NCBI RefSeq assembly: GCF_000171815.1 | Contig: NZ_ABGR01000020.1 | Span: 1-36,511, forward strand | Reading direction: 5' to 3' | DNA: 36,511 bases | Origin: Vibrio sp. AND4 | Lineage (GTDB): Bacteria; Pseudomonadota; Gammaproteobacteria; Enterobacterales; Vibrionaceae | Shown: positions 1 through 10,401 of the stretch, piece after piece | Position numbering within the stretch: the first letter of the stretch is position 1 | Layout of the letters: each line of letters starts with the position of its first letter | Translations under genes and position numbers: made by a program | The notes under the pieces: model-generated | Told to the model about the DNA's origin: nothing | Databases searched by the model: none | What the model saw: the letters and a program-made list of their open reading frames with translations, nothing else

Positions 1-387
1 TCAGACAGGATATCACGTGTCCCGCGTACTCGATTTCACTATAAATGCGTTGCCGGTTACGGGGCTATCACCTGTATCGCACAACTTTCCAGAAGTTTCA
101 CTGACGCATAAATAGCTTAAGGGCTAGTCCAATTTCGCTCGCCGCTACTTTCGGAATCTCGGTTGATTTCTTTTCCTCGGGGTACTTAGATGTTTCAGTT
201 CCCCCGGTTCGCCTCGTTATGCTATGTATTCACATAACGATACGTGCTTATGCACGTGGGTTTCCCCATTCGGAAATCCCAGACTCAAGCGGTTTTTACT
301 ACCTAATCTGGGCTTATCGCAAGTTAATACGTCCTTCATCGCCTCTGACTGCCAAGGCATCCACCGTGTACGCTTAGTCACTTAACC
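1..387 (-). rRNA. rrl: 23S ribosomal RNA, 5' part only (cut by window edge)
   Basis: The reverse complement begins GGTTAAGTGACTAAGCGTAC at 387 and continues with the conserved 23S 5' domain (helix pairing with 5.8S-like end, then the GATGAAGGACG block). Only about 387 nt lie in the window; the rest is to the left. It is the third structural RNA of the operon, after 16S and the two spacer tRNAs. The mature 5' end is placed by similarity and may be off by a few bases. Confidence 0.97.
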
Positions 388-728
388 ATACAACCCGAAG
401 AAGTTTCGAATTGACGTTAAACAACCAAAGTCGCTATCTCATTATTTGAATGAGCGAGATAGCATTCGATTTTGCCGGACTCAAATATGTTTTGCTTTCG
501 CAAAACCCAAGAACACTTGAATGTGTTCGTTTACTTTCATTTTTAAAAAATGAAAACAAACAGTTGGAGTATTCAATTAAGAATACTTTGAGAACTTTAC
601 AATCAAATCTTATTCACTAGGAATAAATTTGATTTGTCAGCTTTCCAAATTGTTAAAGAGCTAGATTTCTTTCGAAACCATTTTTAAAAGCACTCTGCTT
701 TCTATTGCAAAGTAAGTGCGCTTAAAGA
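388..728 (-). other. 16S-23S internal transcribed spacer, tRNA-Ala to 23S part
   Basis: About 340 nt of AT-rich spacer between tRNA-Ala and 23S. It holds a boxA copy (650-662) and two hairpins: GCTATCTC at 433-440 pairs with GAGATAGC at 456-463, and an A/T-rich inverted repeat lies at about 533-555. Spacer stems are expected substrates for RNase III and maturation enzymes. No ORF or extra tRNA is seen here. Confidence 0.85.
650..662 (-). promoter_or_regulatory. boxA antitermination element in the rrn spacer
   Basis: The minus strand reads AGCTCTTTAACAA, matching the rrn boxA core bound by NusB/NusE (S10). It has the same core as the leader boxA (2796-2808), as expected for rRNA operons where boxA precedes both 16S and 23S. 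Confidence 0.85.
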
Positions 729-804
729 TGGTGGAGCTAAGCAGGATCGAACTGCTGACCTCCTGCGTGCAAGGCAGGCGCTCTCCCAGCTGAGCTATAG
801 CCCC
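729..804 (-). tRNA. tRNA-Ala(TGC)
   Basis: A 76-nt cloverleaf on the minus strand starts GGGGCTATAGCTCAGCTGGG and ends with an encoded CCA. The anticodon loop CTTGCAC carries TGC. The acceptor stem GGGGCTA pairs with TAGCTCC (one G-U pair), and the T-arm GTTCGATC is present. It is one of the two classical spacer tRNAs of Ile-Ala type rrn operons. Confidence 0.97.
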
Positions 805-847
805 ATCAAGGTGTCGATACTGTTTGCCAACTCCTTGGGAAGGGAAT

Positions 848-924
848 TGGTGGGTCTGAGTGGACTCGAACCACCGACCTCTCGCTTATCAGGCGAACGC
901 TCTAACCACCTGAGCTACAGACCC
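848..924 (-). tRNA. tRNA-Ile(GAT)
   Basis: A 77-nt cloverleaf on the minus strand starts GGGTCTGTAGCTCAGGTGG and ends with encoded CCA. The anticodon loop CTGATAA carries GAT, and the T-arm GTTCGAGTC is intact. The acceptor stem GGGTCTG pairs perfectly with CAGACCC. It sits directly downstream of 16S, as in other Ile-Ala type spacers. Confidence 0.97.
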
Positions 925-950
925 AGTATCGTCTCTTTTTTATAAACCAT

Positions 951-983
951 ATCAATCTGTGTGGACACTCATCGTGAGTAATC
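951..983 (-). repeat. 16S processing stem, 3' strand
   Basis: This stretch is nearly complementary to 2754-2786 in the leader (shared core ATCAATCTGTGTGG against CCACACAGATTGAT, with a few G-U pairs and mismatches). The two arms bracket 16S and should form the long double-stranded stem cut by RNase III to release pre-16S. Confidence 0.8.
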
Positions 984-989
984 ATCGTA

Positions 990-2557
<1,568 letters not shown>

Positions 2558-2753
2558 AAAGTTTTTGTGACTCAATGAATACTGACTTCAAAACTCATCC
2601 TTACTCGAAAGTAAGAAGTAATTTTAAAGCTATTACCCCTCTCTTCTTAAATAAATAAGAACAGAATGATAATGAATTGACTGTGCCAAGCCTTTCGACT
2701 CGTTTGGTCACTCAGTTCATTGAAATCGAATTTGAAGCCTAAGCTTCTAATTG

Positions 2754-2786
2754 GATTATCATCAACGAGTGCCCACACAGATTGAT
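2754..2786 (-). repeat. 16S processing stem, 5' strand
   Basis: Partner of 951-983 across the 16S gene. It lies between boxA and the 16S 5' end in the rrn leader, the expected place for the 5' arm of the RNase III stem. Confidence 0.8.
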
Positions 2787-2795
2787 AGGTTTATA

Positions 2796-2808
2796 TTGTT
2801 AAAGAGCT
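2796..2808 (-). promoter_or_regulatory. boxA antitermination element in the rrn leader
   Basis: The minus strand reads AGCTCTTTAACAA, about 150 nt downstream of the promoter at 2960-2987 and upstream of the 16S processing stem. This matches the Nus-factor boxA of gammaproteobacterial rRNA leaders. Confidence 0.88.
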
Positions 2809-2952
2809 TGCTTAGCGAGATAAATTCTCTCAAAGCGGAGGTGAATTCTAACGAGATAACTGAAAGTGTCAAACACTTTTTCCAATTTATTTCTTAGAAA
2901 CTATCTACCTCTCCGATACTGCTGAAGCCTTATCGCTACTGCCGTCTCGGTG

Positions 2953-3010
2953 GATGCGCATTATAGGGAACTCAGTTCCGTCCGCAACCCTTTTTTTTAA
3001 AAAAACAGAA
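2953..3010 (-). promoter_or_regulatory. rrn promoter with UP-like A/T tract
   Basis: On the minus strand a -35 TTGCGG (2982-2987) and a perfect -10 TATAAT (2960-2965) are 16 nt apart, followed by a GC-rich discriminator GCGC. The 16-nt spacing and GC-rich discriminator are typical of ppGpp/DksA-controlled rRNA promoters. Just upstream is an A/T-run (2991-3010) that could serve as an UP element. Start of transcription is expected near 2953. No second promoter is obvious downstream before boxA. Confidence 0.8.
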
Positions 3011-3047
3011 AAAACTGACTGTTCGATGACTATTTCATCAAAAAAGC

Positions 3048-3076
3048 AAAAAAGAGAGTAATAAACCCTCTTTTTT
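3048..3076 (-). terminator. Intrinsic terminator after fre
   Basis: AAAAAAGAG (3048-3056) pairs with CTCTTTTTT (3068-3076); on the minus strand the stem is followed by a T-rich tail (TTTTTTGCTTTTTT). The stem is A/U-rich and weak, but the place, directly after fre and before the rrn promoter, fits. Confidence 0.6.
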
Positions 3077-3093
3077 CACCTCAGAAGCCTTAT

Positions 3094-3807
3094 TTAAATG
3101 AATGCGTACGCGTCTGCAAACATACGCTCACTCTTAGCTTTTTTGTGCTGAGTGAACTGCTCACGCGCTGCTCCAGCCATTTCAAAGCGACCTGCGATGT
3201 AGATATCGTAATTTTCTAAGCTTTCGAAGTCTTCACCCACCGCTTGCAGCACGTTACCCACTTTACCTTGCCAGTCCGCAGGAGCATCTTCCACAACAGG
3301 GATAAAGTGAACGTTGGCACACTTTTCAGCGATTTCGACCAACTCATCTTTGGCGTAAAGTTGGCAGTTGTCGCGCGCGCCCCAGTATAAATAGATAGGG
3401 TTGGTTTTGTTCTGTGCAACACAGTGATCCAGAATAGAGCGCACATAGCTGAAACCAGTACCACCAGCAATCAATAATAGTGGACGATCGCTTTCTTCTT
3501 GAACCCAAGCATCGCCATGTGGTGCATCAATCTCGATATAACCATCTGTTTCTAGTGCCGCTTGCATCGCTTCAACGACTTCTAACGCATAGGCGTTATG
3601 TTCCGCCGCACCAATGTGCAGTTCAAGTTCCCCTGCATGACGACAAGGACTGCTTGCTATAGAGAAAGGACGTTTGTCTTTTTCACCCATTACAACCATT
3701 AGATACTGACCCGCTTTGAAAGGGACAGATGATTCTGGATGAAGAAGAATTTGGTAAGTATTACAAGCTAACGGCTGAATAGACTTTACTTTACATTGGA
3801 TGGTCAT
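3094..3807 (-). CDS. fre: NAD(P)H-flavin reductase Fre (LuxG-like)
   Basis: Predicted 237-residue reductase that uses NAD(P)H to reduce free flavins (FMN, FAD, riboflavin) in the cytoplasm. Two domains of the ferredoxin-NADP reductase fold are seen: an N-terminal flavin barrel with RPFSIAS at 46-52, and an NAD(P)H-binding part with GGTGFS at 115-120. Length is close to E. coli Fre (233). It is the last gene of a ubiD-ferredoxin-fre operon, starting 14 nt after the ferredoxin stop. Fre itself lacks an iron-sulfur domain; the separate small ferredoxin upstream may pass electrons with it (inference). Reduced flavin could also feed the prenylated-FMN chemistry that UbiD depends on (inference). 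In luminous vibrios the paralogue LuxG serves luciferase; no lux genes are seen here. Confidence 0.93.
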   Translation of the reverse strand: MTIQCKVKSIQPLACNTYQILLHPESSVPFKAGQYLMVVMGEKDKRPFSIASSPCRHAGELELHIGAAEHNAYALEVVEAMQAALETDGYIEIDAPHGDAWVQEESDRPLLLIAGGTGFSYVRSILDHCVAQNKTNPIYLYWGARDNCQLYAKDELVEIAEKCANVHFIPVVEDAPADWQGKVGNVLQAVGEDFESLENYDIYIAGRFEMAGAAREQFTQHKKAKSERMFADAYAFI

Positions 3808-3821
3808 GGTGTTCCTCTCAC

Positions 3822-4091
3822 TTACTCGTCAAAAGTAAGCACTAAATTACTTTCTGTATAAGCTTGGCAAGGAAATATCCAACCTTGCTGCTGCTCTTTT
3901 TCGGTTAGCATCGGCTCAAGGTGGTAACTTACCTCGCCCGTTATCTTTTTACACATGCACATGGCACAAGCGCCAACTTGGCAACGATGTGGGAAGCGAA
4001 TATTGTTGTTGAGCGCGGCTTCCAACACCGTTTCTCCTTCTTTTACTTGGAACATAATATCCATGGGCAAAAGGCGGACGCGATAACTCAT
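3822..4091 (-). CDS. Plant-type [2Fe-2S] ferredoxin
   Basis: Small 89-residue protein with the plant/YfaE-type cluster pattern C-x4-C-x2-C at C37, C42 and C45 and the fourth ligand at C75; C47 is an additional cysteine just after the motif. It starts MSYRVRLLP and has the beta-grasp ferredoxin length. The start ATG overlaps the ubiD stop as ATGA, so translation is likely coupled. Fre follows after 14 nt. In several oxygenase and deoxysugar reductases a ferredoxin of this type is fused to a Fre-like reductase; here the two are separate but adjacent polypeptides. The electron acceptor is unknown. It resembles proteins often annotated as YfhL/YfaE-like 2Fe-2S ferredoxins. Confidence 0.88.
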   Translation of the reverse strand: MSYRVRLLPMDIMFQVKEGETVLEAALNNNIRFPHRCQVGACAMCMCKKITGEVSYHLEPMLTEKEQQQGWIFPCQAYTESNLVLTFDE

Positions 4092-5941
4092 AGGATACCT
4101 AATCGGTCCCAGATCTCATCGACTTTAGCCACAAGCTTCGGATCTTTTTTGATAGGCGTGCCCCACTCGCGCGTCACTTCAGGTTCGAACTTGTTGGTCG
4201 CATCCAATCCTAATTTGGAAGAACTTTCTGCTTTACCATGGATTTGAATGGTGTCTCGATCCGGATCCATCCGAGTTGTTACCGCCCAAATGATGTCATT
4301 CCAATCTCGTGCATTAACGTCATCATCACACAAGACAATAAATTTATTATCCGTGTATTGAGCAAAGAAGTCCCACAGGTATTTCATCAAGGCTTGTGAT
4401 TGCCCAGCTTGATTCTTTCTCATTGTCACAACAGCAAATTGATCGTTTGCCGTTGGTGGTAAATAAATATCGACAATGTCTGGACGCTGTTGTTTTAACG
4501 CCTCCAAATCGGCTTCCGTAATCGCTTTATCGTCACGACCTAAGGCCTGGATTCGCGCCGCTAGCTCAGCGTCCCATTTAATGGTCGCATCTAAGCCCAT
4601 CTTAGAGCCAAGGCCAACCACAGGTGATGCAAAGTCGAGTGAATCGATCGGCGTATTATCTATCATTAAGGCATCACGTACAGGATCCATATGCTCTGTC
4701 ATAGCTTTAACAACATCATTCCAATCTCGCGCGTTTACCGATTCATCACACACAATAACAAACTTGGTATACATAAATTGACGTAAAAAAGACCACACAC
4801 CCATCATTACGCGCTTGGCATGCCCTGGATATTGCTTCTTCATAGTGACCACAGCCATTCGGTATGAACAACCTTCCGGCGGTAGGTAGAAGTCCTCAAT
4901 CTCTGGGAACTGCTTTTGCAGGATCGGCACAAACACTTCGTTTAATGCCACTCCCAGTACGGCTGGTTCATCTGGTGGACGACCTGTATAGGTACTGTGA
5001 TAAATAGGGTCTTTACGCATGGTAATGTGCGTGATGGTGAATACGTGGTGCTTTTCTTTTTCGTTGTAGTAGCCTGTGTGATCGCCGTACGGACCTTCAT
5101 CCGCGAACTCATTGGGGTCTATGTAGCCTTCCATGACGATTTCAGCGCTCGCCGGCACTTCCAAATCATTGCTGACTGACTTCACAACTTCTGTTTTACT
5201 TCCACGTAATAAGCCTGCAAACGCGTATTCTGACAGCGTATCAGGCACAGGTGTTACTGCACCAAGGATGGTTGCAGGGTCTGCACCGAATGCAACTGAC
5301 ACAGGGAAAGGCTTACCGGGATAGGTCTCCATCCAATCACGCAGATCAAGCGCACCACCACGATGGGCTAACCAACGCATGATGATTTTGTTCTTGGCAA
5401 TTTTCTGTTGGCGGTAAATGCCTAGGTTTTGACGTTTCTTATTTGGACCTTTGGTCACAGTTAAACCCCACGTAAGCAGTGGTGCGACGTCTTCTGCCCA
5501 GCAGCTCATTACTGGGATTTTATCTAAATCGACTTGATCTCCTTGCCACACGATCTCCTGGCAAGATGCTTTTCTTAAACGCTTAGCTGGCATGTTCAGT
5601 ACTTGTTTGAACACTGGCAGTTTTTCCAACGCATCTTTGAAGCCTTTTGGTGGCTCAGGCTCTTTTAAATAAGCCAGCAGCTTACCGACTTCTCTTAATT
5701 CTTTAACGTCTTCGCGTCCCATACCAATCGCGACGCGCTCTGGCGTACCAAATAAGTTCGTCAGAACGGGTATGTCGTAGCCAATTGGATTCTCAAACAA
5801 CAGCGCAGGACCGCCGGCACGCAGAGTACGGTCACTAATTTCTGTCATCTCGTAAGTGGGTTCGACGGGGTGAGTAATGCGTTTAAGTCGACCTTTCTGT
5901 TCTAGGTGGTCAATAAATTCGCGTAAATCCTTAAAACTCAT
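4088..5941 (-). CDS. ubiD: UbiD, 4-hydroxy-3-polyprenylbenzoate decarboxylase, with internal C-terminal duplication
   Basis: Prenylated-FMN-dependent decarboxylase acting after UbiA in ubiquinone synthesis. The family core is clear: N-terminal [13 protein letters not shown], the GIYR block near 174-177, and [16 protein letters not shown] at 278-292, which holds the conserved acidic residues. At 617 residues it is about 120 longer than E. coli UbiD (497). The surplus is a repeat: residues about 349-460 and about 489-588 align, each with LPP..AVVTM, a tryptophan-rich helix, KF(I/V)(I/V)(L/V)[15 protein letters not shown] and SK(M/L)GLDAT. The second copy runs into the canonical C-terminus ([11 protein letters not shown]). 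SD AAGG lies 5 nt before the ATG. A -10-like TATACT (5974-5979) sits upstream. First gene of the operon with ferredoxin and fre. Confidence 0.95.
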   Translation of the reverse strand: MSFKDLREFIDHLEQKGRLKRITHPVEPTYEMTEISDRTLRAGGPALLFENPIGYDIPVLTNLFGTPERVAIGMGREDVKELREVGKLLAYLKEPEPPKGFKDALEKLPVFKQVLNMPAKRLRKASCQEIVWQGDQVDLDKIPVMSCWAEDVAPLLTWGLTVTKGPNKKRQNLGIYRQQKIAKNKIIMRWLAHRGGALDLRDWMETYPGKPFPVSVAFGADPATILGAVTPVPDTLSEYAFAGLLRGSKTEVVKSVSNDLEVPASAEIVMEGYIDPNEFADEGPYGDHTGYYNEKEKHHVFTITHITMRKDPIYHSTYTGRPPDEPAVLGVALNEVFVPILQKQFPEIEDFYLPPEGCSYRMAVVTMKKQYPGHAKRVMMGVWSFLRQFMYTKFVIVCDESVNARDWNDVVKAMTEHMDPVRDALMIDNTPIDSLDFASPVVGLGSKMGLDATIKWDAELAARIQALGRDDKAITEADLEALKQQRPDIVDIYLPPTANDQFAVVTMRKNQAGQSQALMKYLWDFFAQYTDNKFIVLCDDDVNARDWNDIIWAVTTRMDPDRDTIQIHGKAESSSKLGLDATNKFEPEVTREWGTPIKKDPKLVAKVDEIWDRLGIL

Positions 5942-5981
5942 AGGCCTTCATGCTGGCTGATTAAACTGTCGACAGTATATC

Positions 5982-6011
5982 AAATAGAAGAGCGCTAAGA
6001 TCCTTCTATTT
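5982..6011. repeat. Perfect 9-bp inverted repeat upstream of ubiD
   Basis: AAATAGAAG (5982-5990) and CTTCTATTT (6003-6011) form a perfect stem around a 12-nt loop. It lies between the 330-residue gene and ubiD, immediately upstream of a TATACT -10-like hexamer on the minus strand. It could be a weak terminator of the upstream gene or an operator for ubiD; there is no T-run, so I favour neither. Confidence 0.45.
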
Positions 6012-6076
6012 TGTATGGGTATATAAATGCTGTGGAATCAGAGTTGTTATTTTCAGAACGATGGCTGTCATCATAC

Positions 6077-7069
6077 TTATTCTAAGAATTCTGCAATCTG
6101 ATGGGCTTTTACTTGGCGATTATTTGAGACCAACTCTTCTAACCACGTATGGTGTCCCTGCTTCGCAAGCTCTCGAGCAACAAAAGTGGCTTCTTCTGAC
6201 ATCGCCATCTTGGCCACCAAGAACTGTTTTACGTCATGAGAGAGTGGATTGGATCTAGTCAGCAACTCAATGGCATAAGGTTTTAAAGTAGGATTTACGG
6301 TGGAATTCATCAATTGCTGTAGCGAAAACGTATCGCCAACCTCTGCCAATCTCGCCAGCTCGGTTTGACTTTTATAATCCGCACGCATTCGCCACAACAG
6401 GTCATACATTATCTGATTTTGGCTCACTTGTGCCAAACGCACAATCACGGATGTTGATGGCAGCCAACTGGTGACATTAGCATGAGTTAATTGTTTGGTA
6501 AGCGCCTCAAGTGCATCTGGCGACAAACCATCGAGCTCACGGATCAACAATGCTTCTCTTGTTCGCACTTGGTGTGACGTACCAGTCAACCAATCTTTGA
6601 GGTTGAGCTCTTGCCGCTCAGCTTGAAGGATAAACTCTAACGTCCTCTGGTCCTGATTCCAGCGCTTGATAAGACGACTGGCAATGGCAGGAAAATTAAA
6701 TGCAGTCACGCTGAATTCATAGCCATCTCCCTGTTCAAGCACTTGGTAAGTTGGGATGATCTTGGTTTGAGATTCGACAAAGAACGACATTCTTGGTGTC
6801 AGTATGATCTCTTGTTGCTCTAGTTTTTCGAGCAAAAGAAAGCGTGCAACTTCTTGTTGAGGAAAGGCAAGACGATCGAGGGCAAATTTGAGCGAGTTAA
6901 TTTCGTCTCTGGCTGCGTAATCAAGCAATTCAGATACTTTGGCTTGTATTTGAGAGTCCTGAAGCCACTGTTCTACCACAGTTTCCTGCATTTCCTTGGC
7001 AGCTAACGAAGCGGGTAGTGTAATAAGTGACAAGCTCAGGAGTAATAACGACAACACTCCTTGTTGCAT
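6077..7069 (-). CDS. Exported helical protein of unknown function
   Basis: I do not recognise this 330-residue protein. It begins with a Sec signal peptide (hydrophobic run LSLLLLSLSLITLPASL, likely cut after SLA-A around residue 24), so it should be periplasmic. The remainder is rich in Leu, Glu, Gln and Ala and looks mainly alpha-helical, with short repeated helical stretches in the last 150 residues (such as LARLAEVGD, LLTRSNPL, VARELAKQGH) that recall HEAT-like solenoids. No cysteine pair, metal site or catalytic motif stands out, and there are no other membrane segments. It lies alone between rho (terminated at 7124-7150) and ubiD. An AGGGAGG-like SD (minus strand, just before 7069) supports the start. 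Confidence 0.8.
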   Translation of the reverse strand: MQQGVLSLLLLSLSLITLPASLAAKEMQETVVEQWLQDSQIQAKVSELLDYAARDEINSLKFALDRLAFPQQEVARFLLLEKLEQQEIILTPRMSFFVESQTKIIPTYQVLEQGDGYEFSVTAFNFPAIASRLIKRWNQDQRTLEFILQAERQELNLKDWLTGTSHQVRTREALLIRELDGLSPDALEALTKQLTHANVTSWLPSTSVIVRLAQVSQNQIMYDLLWRMRADYKSQTELARLAEVGDTFSLQQLMNSTVNPTLKPYAIELLTRSNPLSHDVKQFLVAKMAMSEEATFVARELAKQGHHTWLEELVSNNRQVKAHQIAEFLE

Positions 7070-7123
7070 TTTAACCTCCCTGTAACATTTTCTTCATTCT
7101 GCTGCTTATACAGGGAGAAAGCA

Positions 7124-7150
7124 ATAAAAAAGCCACCGATATACGGTGGC
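7124..7150 (-). terminator. Intrinsic terminator after rho
   Basis: On the minus strand GCCACCG, a 5-nt loop and CGGTGGC are followed by TTTTTT. It lies 25 nt past the rho stop codon. Confidence 0.9.
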
Positions 7151-7174
7151 CCTTCACAGAATTGCTTGGTAAGA

Positions 7175-8434
7175 CTATTGACGACGCATCGCATCGAAGA
7201 ACTCATTATTGGTCTTCGTCATCGCGAGTTTATCAATTAGGAATTCCATCGCATCAGATTCACCCATTGGGTGAACAATCTTACGTAGGATCCACATCTT
7301 CTGCAGTTCTTCATTCTTAGTTAGAAGCTCTTCGCGACGAGTACCGCTGCGGTTGAAGTCAATCGCAGGGAATACTCGTTTCTCTGCAATTTTACGGTTC
7401 AAGTGGATTTCCATGTTACCGGTACCCTTGAACTCTTCGTAAATCACTTCGTCCATCTTAGAGCCAGTATCAACCAGTGCCGTAGCAAGAATCGTTAGAC
7501 TGCCGCCTTCTTCTACGTTACGAGCTGCACCAAAGAAACGCTTAGGACGGTGAAGTGCGTTTGCATCCACACCACCCGTCAGTACTTTACCTGATGAAGG
7601 CACGACGGTGTTGTAAGCGCGAGCTAGACGAGTGATGGAATCAAGAAGGATAACCACGTCTTTTTTGTGTTCCACAAGACGTTTTGCTTTCTCGATAACC
7701 ATTTCCGCAACTTGTACGTGGCGAGATGCTGGTTCATCAAACGTTGACGCCACTACCTCACCCTTAACGAGACGCTGCATCTCAGTTACTTCTTCGGGAC
7801 GTTCATCGATCAGAAGCACCATCAACTCACAATCAGGGTGGTTATGTGCGATGCTTTGAGCAATGTTTTGCAGCAGCATCGTTTTACCCGCTTTAGGTGG
7901 AGCAACAATCAGACCACGTTGACCTTTACCAATTGGCGATGCCAAGTCTAAAACACGTGCTGTAATGTCTTCTGTGGAGCCATTGCCGCGCTCCATAACC
8001 ATGCGCTCATTCGCGTGTAAAGGCGTTAGGTTCTCGAATAGAATTTTGTTACGGGCGTTGTCTGGTTTATCGTCATTGACAGTGTTGACTTTCAGCAGAG
8101 CAAAATAGCGCTCACCGTCTTTTGGCGGGCGGATTTTACCGGCTATTGAGTCACCAGTACGTAGGTTAAAACGACGTATCTGACTTGGTGAAACATAGAT
8201 ATCGTCGGGACCTGCGAGGTATGAGCTGTCTGCACTTCGTAGGAAACCAAAGCCGTCTTGCAGAATCTCCAGAACCCCATCGCCAAAGATGTCTTCGCCG
8301 CCTTTCGCGTGCGCTTTAAGAATGGCGAAGATAATGTCTTGTTTTCTTAGACGAGCTAGGTTCTCAAGACCCAAGCTTTCGCCAAGCTTTACAAGGTCAG
8401 ACACGGGTCTGTTCTTCAGTTCAGTAAGATTCAT
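7175..8434 (-). CDS. rho: Transcription termination factor Rho
   Basis: Hexameric RNA-dependent ATPase/helicase that ends transcription. Starting at the ATG at 8434 the product is 419 residues and begins [14 protein letters not shown], the same start and length as E. coli Rho; an upstream TTG would add 8 residues but is not needed. Visible parts: N-terminal helical domain, cold-shock RNA-binding domain ([17 protein letters not shown], with aromatic RNA-contact residues), Walker [10 protein letters not shown] near 178-186, Walker [15 protein letters not shown]-loop/R-loop region [10 protein letters not shown]. Near identity to E. coli is evident throughout. The order trxA-rho is the same as in enterobacteria. 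Rho is autoregulated by attenuation in its leader in E. coli; the leader here (8435-8570) carries no obvious hairpin. Confidence 0.98.
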   Translation of the reverse strand: MNLTELKNRPVSDLVKLGESLGLENLARLRKQDIIFAILKAHAKGGEDIFGDGVLEILQDGFGFLRSADSSYLAGPDDIYVSPSQIRRFNLRTGDSIAGKIRPPKDGERYFALLKVNTVNDDKPDNARNKILFENLTPLHANERMVMERGNGSTEDITARVLDLASPIGKGQRGLIVAPPKAGKTMLLQNIAQSIAHNHPDCELMVLLIDERPEEVTEMQRLVKGEVVASTFDEPASRHVQVAEMVIEKAKRLVEHKKDVVILLDSITRLARAYNTVVPSSGKVLTGGVDANALHRPKRFFGAARNVEEGGSLTILATALVDTGSKMDEVIYEEFKGTGNMEIHLNRKIAEKRVFPAIDFNRSGTRREELLTKNEELQKMWILRKIVHPMGESDAMEFLIDKLAMTKTNNEFFDAMRRQ

Positions 8435-8571
8435 GGTGGTGGATGCTTGTTTAGTCAAAATAAGATCTGTTTTCTAGTTAGGATGGATTTGGTCTCAGGA
8501 TCGACCAAGAAGAGAAATTTGTTCAATTAACGTGCAATAAGTTAGCACTAATTAATATTCTAGTCCAGAGT

Positions 8572-8612
8572 TAGAAAAACAAAACCGCGCAGTGTCACAT
8601 TGCACGGTTTTG
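8572..8612 (-). terminator. Intrinsic terminator after trxA
   Basis: CAAAACCG-TGCA pairs with TGCG-CGGTTTTG (8580-8612), followed on the minus strand by a T-rich tail. It lies about 20 nt past the trxA stop and upstream of the rho leader, so rho has its own promoter or depends on read-through. Confidence 0.88.
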
Positions 8613-8630
8613 CATGTAATCACTTGGTGA

Positions 8631-8957
8631 TTAAATATTTGCGTCCAAGAACTCTTTTAGCTGAGTCTTAGATAGAGCACCAACTTTCGTTGCCGCTACA
8701 CTACCGTCTTTAAATAACAGTAGCGTTGGAATGCCGCGAATACCAAACTTAGGTGGTGTACCTGGGTTATGGTCAATGTTTAGTTTACCGATAGTGAGCT
8801 TGCCTTCGTACTCGTCAGCGATTTCGTCCAAGATAGGAGCGATCATTTTACAAGGACCACACCATTCTGCCCAAAAATCAACTAGCACTGGGCCTGCAGC
8901 ATTGATTACATCGTTGTCAAAACCGTCATCAGTAAGCTGCAAAATCTTATCACTCAT
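8631..8957 (-). CDS. trxA: Thioredoxin 1
   Basis: 108-residue cytoplasmic disulfide reductase, kept reduced by thioredoxin reductase. The active site WCGPC lies at 32-36 (C33, C36), with the cis-proline in [10 protein letters not shown]. Starting at the ATG at 8957 gives [11 protein letters not shown], aligning with E. coli TrxA; a GGAG lies 9 nt upstream. A TTG 12 nt further up would add four residues and is less likely. It is divergent from rhlB and followed by its own terminator, then rho, an arrangement shared with enterobacteria. Confidence 0.97.
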   Translation of the reverse strand: MSDKILQLTDDGFDNDVINAAGPVLVDFWAEWCGPCKMIAPILDEIADEYEGKLTIGKLNIDHNPGTPPKFGIRGIPTLLLFKDGSVAATKVGALSKTQLKEFLDANI

Positions 8958-9068
8958 CTTCCACTCCAATGTGTTTTTCGAAACTGGTTGGATGATAACC
9001 AGTAAATAGATGCCCTATTGGAATGTATTTACTTTCTTATTGCAAGCTTTAGCTGATATTCTATCACC

Positions 9069-10382
9069 ATGAAAAAGACACATATCACAGAGCAAAAGTT
9101 CGCCGATTTGGATTTAAAACCCCAAGTCATTGAAGGATTGGACAAAAAAGGGTTCGAATACTGTACCCCGATCCAAGCCTTGGCGTTGCCGGTACTGCTC
9201 ACCGGCCAAGACATTGCAGGCCAGGCCCAAACGGGCACTGGTAAAACTCTCGCGTTTCTTACTGCTACCTTCAACCACCTTCTTACGACTCCAGAACATG
9301 AAGGTCGCAAGCCAACTCAACCGCGTGCAATTATCATGGCACCAACGCGTGAGCTAGCCATCCAGATCTTTAATGACGCGGAGCCTTTAATCGCAAGCAC
9401 TGGTCTAAAAGCGGCTTTAGCTTACGGTGGCGAAAGCTACGATAAGCAACTTGCAAAGCTTCAAGATGGCGTAGATATCCTTATCGGCACTACTGGCCGA
9501 ATCATTGATTTCTATAAGCAGCGTGTATTTAACCTAAATAACATTCAAGCCGTCGTGTTGGATGAAGCAGACCGTATGTTCGATCTTGGCTTTATTAAAG
9601 ACATCCGTTTCTTGTTCCGTCGTATGCCGGAACCAAAAGAACGTTTGAACATGCTGTTCTCCGCAACGCTATCTTACCGCGTGCAGGAGCTGGCTTTCGA
9701 ACACATGCATAACCCTGAGCATGTTGTGGTTGAGCCAGAGCAAAAAACGGGGCACCGTATCCAAGAAGAGCTTTTCTATCCTTCGAATAAAGATAAAATG
9801 ACTCTGCTTCAAACTCTGATTGAAGAAGATTGGCCAGATCGCGCGATCATTTTTGCGAACACCAAACACAAATGTGAGTCGATTTGGGGTCACCTAGCTG
9901 CAGATGGACACCGTGTTGGCCTACTCACTGGTGATGTTCCGCAGAAAAAGCGTGAAAAAATTCTTGAGCAATTCACTCGCGGTGATGTTGACCTCCTAGT
10001 CGCAACTGATGTAGCAGCACGTGGCCTGCATATTCCTTTAGTTACGCACGTATTCAACTTTGACCTACCGGATGACTGTGAAGATTACGTTCACCGTATC
10101 GGTCGCACAGGGCGTGCCGGAGAAAGCGGTCACTCGATCAGCTTTGCTTGTGAAGATTACGCAGTTAACTTGCCACCAATCGAAGAGTACATTGAGCACT
10201 CTATCCCGGTTTCTGATTACGATGCTTCGGCGCTGATTCAAGATCTACCAGCACCACTTCGTATGCGTGCACCTCGTGCTCAACAACGTCGTACTAATAC
10301 AGGTGGCACACGCTCTGGTAACCGCAAGCCACATGGTCGCCGTCCCCGTCAGCCGCATCAATCTGCGCAAAAACAATCGTAA
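9069..10382 (+). CDS. rhlB: ATP-dependent RNA helicase RhlB
   Basis: DEAD-box helicase of the RNA degradosome (partner of RNase E and PNPase), 437 residues against 421 in E. coli. Motifs: Q motif FEYCTPIQ (29-36), Walker A AQTGTGKT (53-60), PTREL (92-96), DEAD (165-168), SAT (198-200), and the C-terminal ARGLHIP and [10 protein letters not shown]. The C-terminal tail after about 395 is rich in Arg, Gln and Gly (RAPRAQQRR..., [10 protein letters not shown]), typical of an RNA-binding extension. No clear SD precedes the ATG at 9069, which suggests modest initiation. gppA follows after 19 nt. Confidence 0.97.
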   Translation: MKKTHITEQKFADLDLKPQVIEGLDKKGFEYCTPIQALALPVLLTGQDIAGQAQTGTGKTLAFLTATFNHLLTTPEHEGRKPTQPRAIIMAPTRELAIQIFNDAEPLIASTGLKAALAYGGESYDKQLAKLQDGVDILIGTTGRIIDFYKQRVFNLNNIQAVVLDEADRMFDLGFIKDIRFLFRRMPEPKERLNMLFSATLSYRVQELAFEHMHNPEHVVVEPEQKTGHRIQEELFYPSNKDKMTLLQTLIEEDWPDRAIIFANTKHKCESIWGHLAADGHRVGLLTGDVPQKKREKILEQFTRGDVDLLVATDVAARGLHIPLVTHVFNFDLPDDCEDYVHRIGRTGRAGESGHSISFACEDYAVNLPPIEEYIEHSIPVSDYDASALIQDLPAPLRMRAPRAQQRRTNTGGTRSGNRKPHGRRPRQPHQSAQKQS

Positions 10383-10401
10383 AAGGAAACTGAAGTCGTT
10401 T

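Noticed and set aside
10267..10401. Longer GppA start, 45 codons upstream
   Set aside because: It lies inside rhlB and has no family support; the ATG at 10402 has a SD and gives the canonical N-terminus.
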